Shown piece by piece: positions 63,129 through 64,000 of a stretch of DNA of 64,000 nt. The stretch spans positions 186,001 to 250,000 of the forward strand of contig CANMXP010000002.1 of NCBI GenBank assembly GCA_947501845.1, in the 5' to 3' direction. The number at the start of each line of letters is the position of its first letter. The first letter of the stretch is position 1. The position numbers were made by a program, and so were the translations under genes. The notes under the pieces were generated by a model that did not search any database, was not told the DNA's origin, and worked only from the letters and a program-made list of their open reading frames with translations. Source of the stretch: an uncultured Flavobacteriaceae bacterium (lineage in GTDB: Bacteria; Bacteroidota; Bacteroidia; Flavobacteriales; Flavobacteriaceae).

Positions 63129-63255
63129 GCTTCGACTGCGCTCAGCCTGACATTAATAGAAACTATTTATGTTAAGGTTCTTATTTTAAACAAAAAACTT
63201 GATTCTGTAAATATAAATGAATTCTTAGGTGTCATACCGAGCGCAGTCGAAGTAC
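63129..63255. repeat. Inverted pair of GAGCGCAGTCGA repeats upstream of the GIY-YIG gene
   Basis: CTTCGACTGCGCTCAGCCTGACA (core 63130-63145, plus orientation) and TGTCATACCGAGCGCAGTCGAAGTA (core 63239-63252, minus orientation) are inverted copies about 85 bases apart. The spacing resembles the pair on the other side of the gene. Confidence 0.65.
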
Positions 63256-63312
63256 TTATTTAAAGATTAACAACTTTAAGGCCAGACTGCCACACGAACA
63301 TGTCATAAACCT

Positions 63313-64000
63313 TTAGGTTTTCAACGTAAACCTCACCTTAACATCAACAGGTTTTAGCGTAATTAAAGGGTTTGTTTTTATAATATCGTTATTGGTAGAT
63401 ATATGGAACTTTTTTAATATTCTATTTACTGCTAAAATCATTTCATACATAGCAAAGTTATTACCTATACACAATCTAGGACCTGCCCCAAAAGGCATAT
63501 AATAAGGCATTATTTCTTTTCTGTTTTCTTCAAAAAAACGAGATGGTTTGAATAATTCTGGGCTATCCCAATAATTTTCGTTTCTATGTAATTCATAAAT
63601 AGATGCCCCTATAATAGTTCCCTTTTTTAATACATAATCGTCTATCTTGTCATCTTCTATATTTACTCGATCTGTTATCCATGCGGGTGGGTATAAACGA
63701 AGACTTTCTTCAATGCAGCACTTTGTATAATTAAGTTGAGAAATCTCCTGTAAAGGCATTATTTTTTTAGCACTTGTTTCTTTAATTTCAGCCTCAACCT
63801 GCGTTAGTTCCTCTGTATTTTGAGCTAATAATTTTAATGTAAATGTTAAAGCATTTGCCGTAGTTTCATGACCTGCTACAAATAAAATTAATATTTCATC
63901 AATTAATTGTTCATTCGTCATGGTGGTTCCATCTTCATATTTTGCAGAGAGGAGCATATCTAGAAGGTCATCGTGTTGATCATGCGACTCACGCCTTTGG
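63313..64000 (-). CDS. Cytochrome P450, N-terminal part beyond the window
   Basis: About 229 C-terminal residues are visible; the frame is open to the right edge and has no credible start there. Landmarks in order: the DDLLDMLLSAKYEDG helix start, I-helix AGHETTANALTF with the acid-alcohol pair, K-helix EESLR (ExxR), the PERF-region FKPSRFFEENRK, and the heme-binding loop FGAGPRLCIGNNFAMYE with its cysteine ligand. It is a class of soluble, bacterial-type P450 monooxygenase similar to CYP102/fatty-acid-type or CYP4-like sequences by eye; the substrate is unknown. The stop is 200 bases from the GIY-YIG remnant. Confidence 0.93.
   Translation of the reverse strand, partial: QRRESHDQHDDLLDMLLSAKYEDGTTMTNEQLIDEILILFVAGHETTANALTFTLKLLAQNTEELTQVEAEIKETSAKKIMPLQEISQLNYTKCCIEESLRLYPPAWITDRVNIEDDKIDDYVLKKGTIIGASIYELHRNENYWDSPELFKPSRFFEENRKEIMPYYMPFGAGPRLCIGNNFAMYEMILAVNRILKKFHISTNNDIIKTNPLITLKPVDVKVRFTLKT

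Overview
The window reads as chromosomal core sequence of a member of the family Flavobacteriaceae (phylum Bacteroidota). The evidence is low GC and A/T-rich intergenic DNA, promoters of the Bacteroidota type (TTTG, about 19 nt, then TAnnTTTG), little use of Shine-Dalgarno sequences, and lineage markers: SprA, a PorP/SprF protein, a RemB-like protein, DUF6089 next to uppS-bamA, a two-subunit-III cytochrome oxidase cluster, and LytS/LytTR signalling. No rRNA, tRNA, CRISPR array, prophage or complete insertion sequence was seen. The genus cannot be fixed by reading alone.

Layout. 1-5.8 kb: the end of a DUF2797 gene, a GH3-family gene and two tandem OmpA/PD40 proteins. 6-9.5 kb: clpX, clpP and tig (protein quality control), minus strand. 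9.7-11.7 kb: small membrane protein, alpha/beta hydrolase and pdxJ. 11.9-20.3 kb: plus-strand envelope run CBS protein-nadK-DUF6089-uppS-bamA-ompH-ompH-murI. 20.4-24.8 kb: gamma-carbonic-anhydrase-like protein and a three-gene signalling operon (TPR histidine kinase, DUF4349 protein, LytTR regulator). 25-32.6 kb: rhodanese and vWA lipoprotein pair, PorP/SprF, Nfu-type Fe-S protein, dodecin, DUF255 thioredoxin-like protein, DUF1304 and MscS. 32.6-39.2 kb: tsaB and a MacAB-TolC-like export operon with two permeases. 39.3-45 kb: respiratory assembly block (heme O synthase, two subunit III proteins, subunit IV, SCO, DUF420 and small partners). 45.3-50.1 kb: RemB-like protein, two TonB proteins, VanZ and gcvH. 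50.5-60.7 kb: sprA, ruvA and maeB. 60.9-64 kb: TapB-like protein, queG, a frameshifted GIY-YIG gene and the 3' part of a cytochrome P450 gene.

The genes group into outer-membrane biogenesis (UppS lipid carrier, BamA, two Skp-like chaperones, MurI, OmpA anchors), type IX secretion and gliding (SprA, PorP/SprF, RemB-like, TonB proteins), aerobic respiration and its copper/heme assembly, and proteostasis. I found no clear candidate for a new multi-gene system. The more unusual material is at small scale: several families of decayed inverted-repeat elements between genes, two of them bracketing a broken GIY-YIG nuclease gene; a long perfect inverted repeat in the pdxJ/CBS divergent region; a TonB-C-like domain shared by three neighbouring genes including remB; and a SCO-like protein lacking the copper cysteines.
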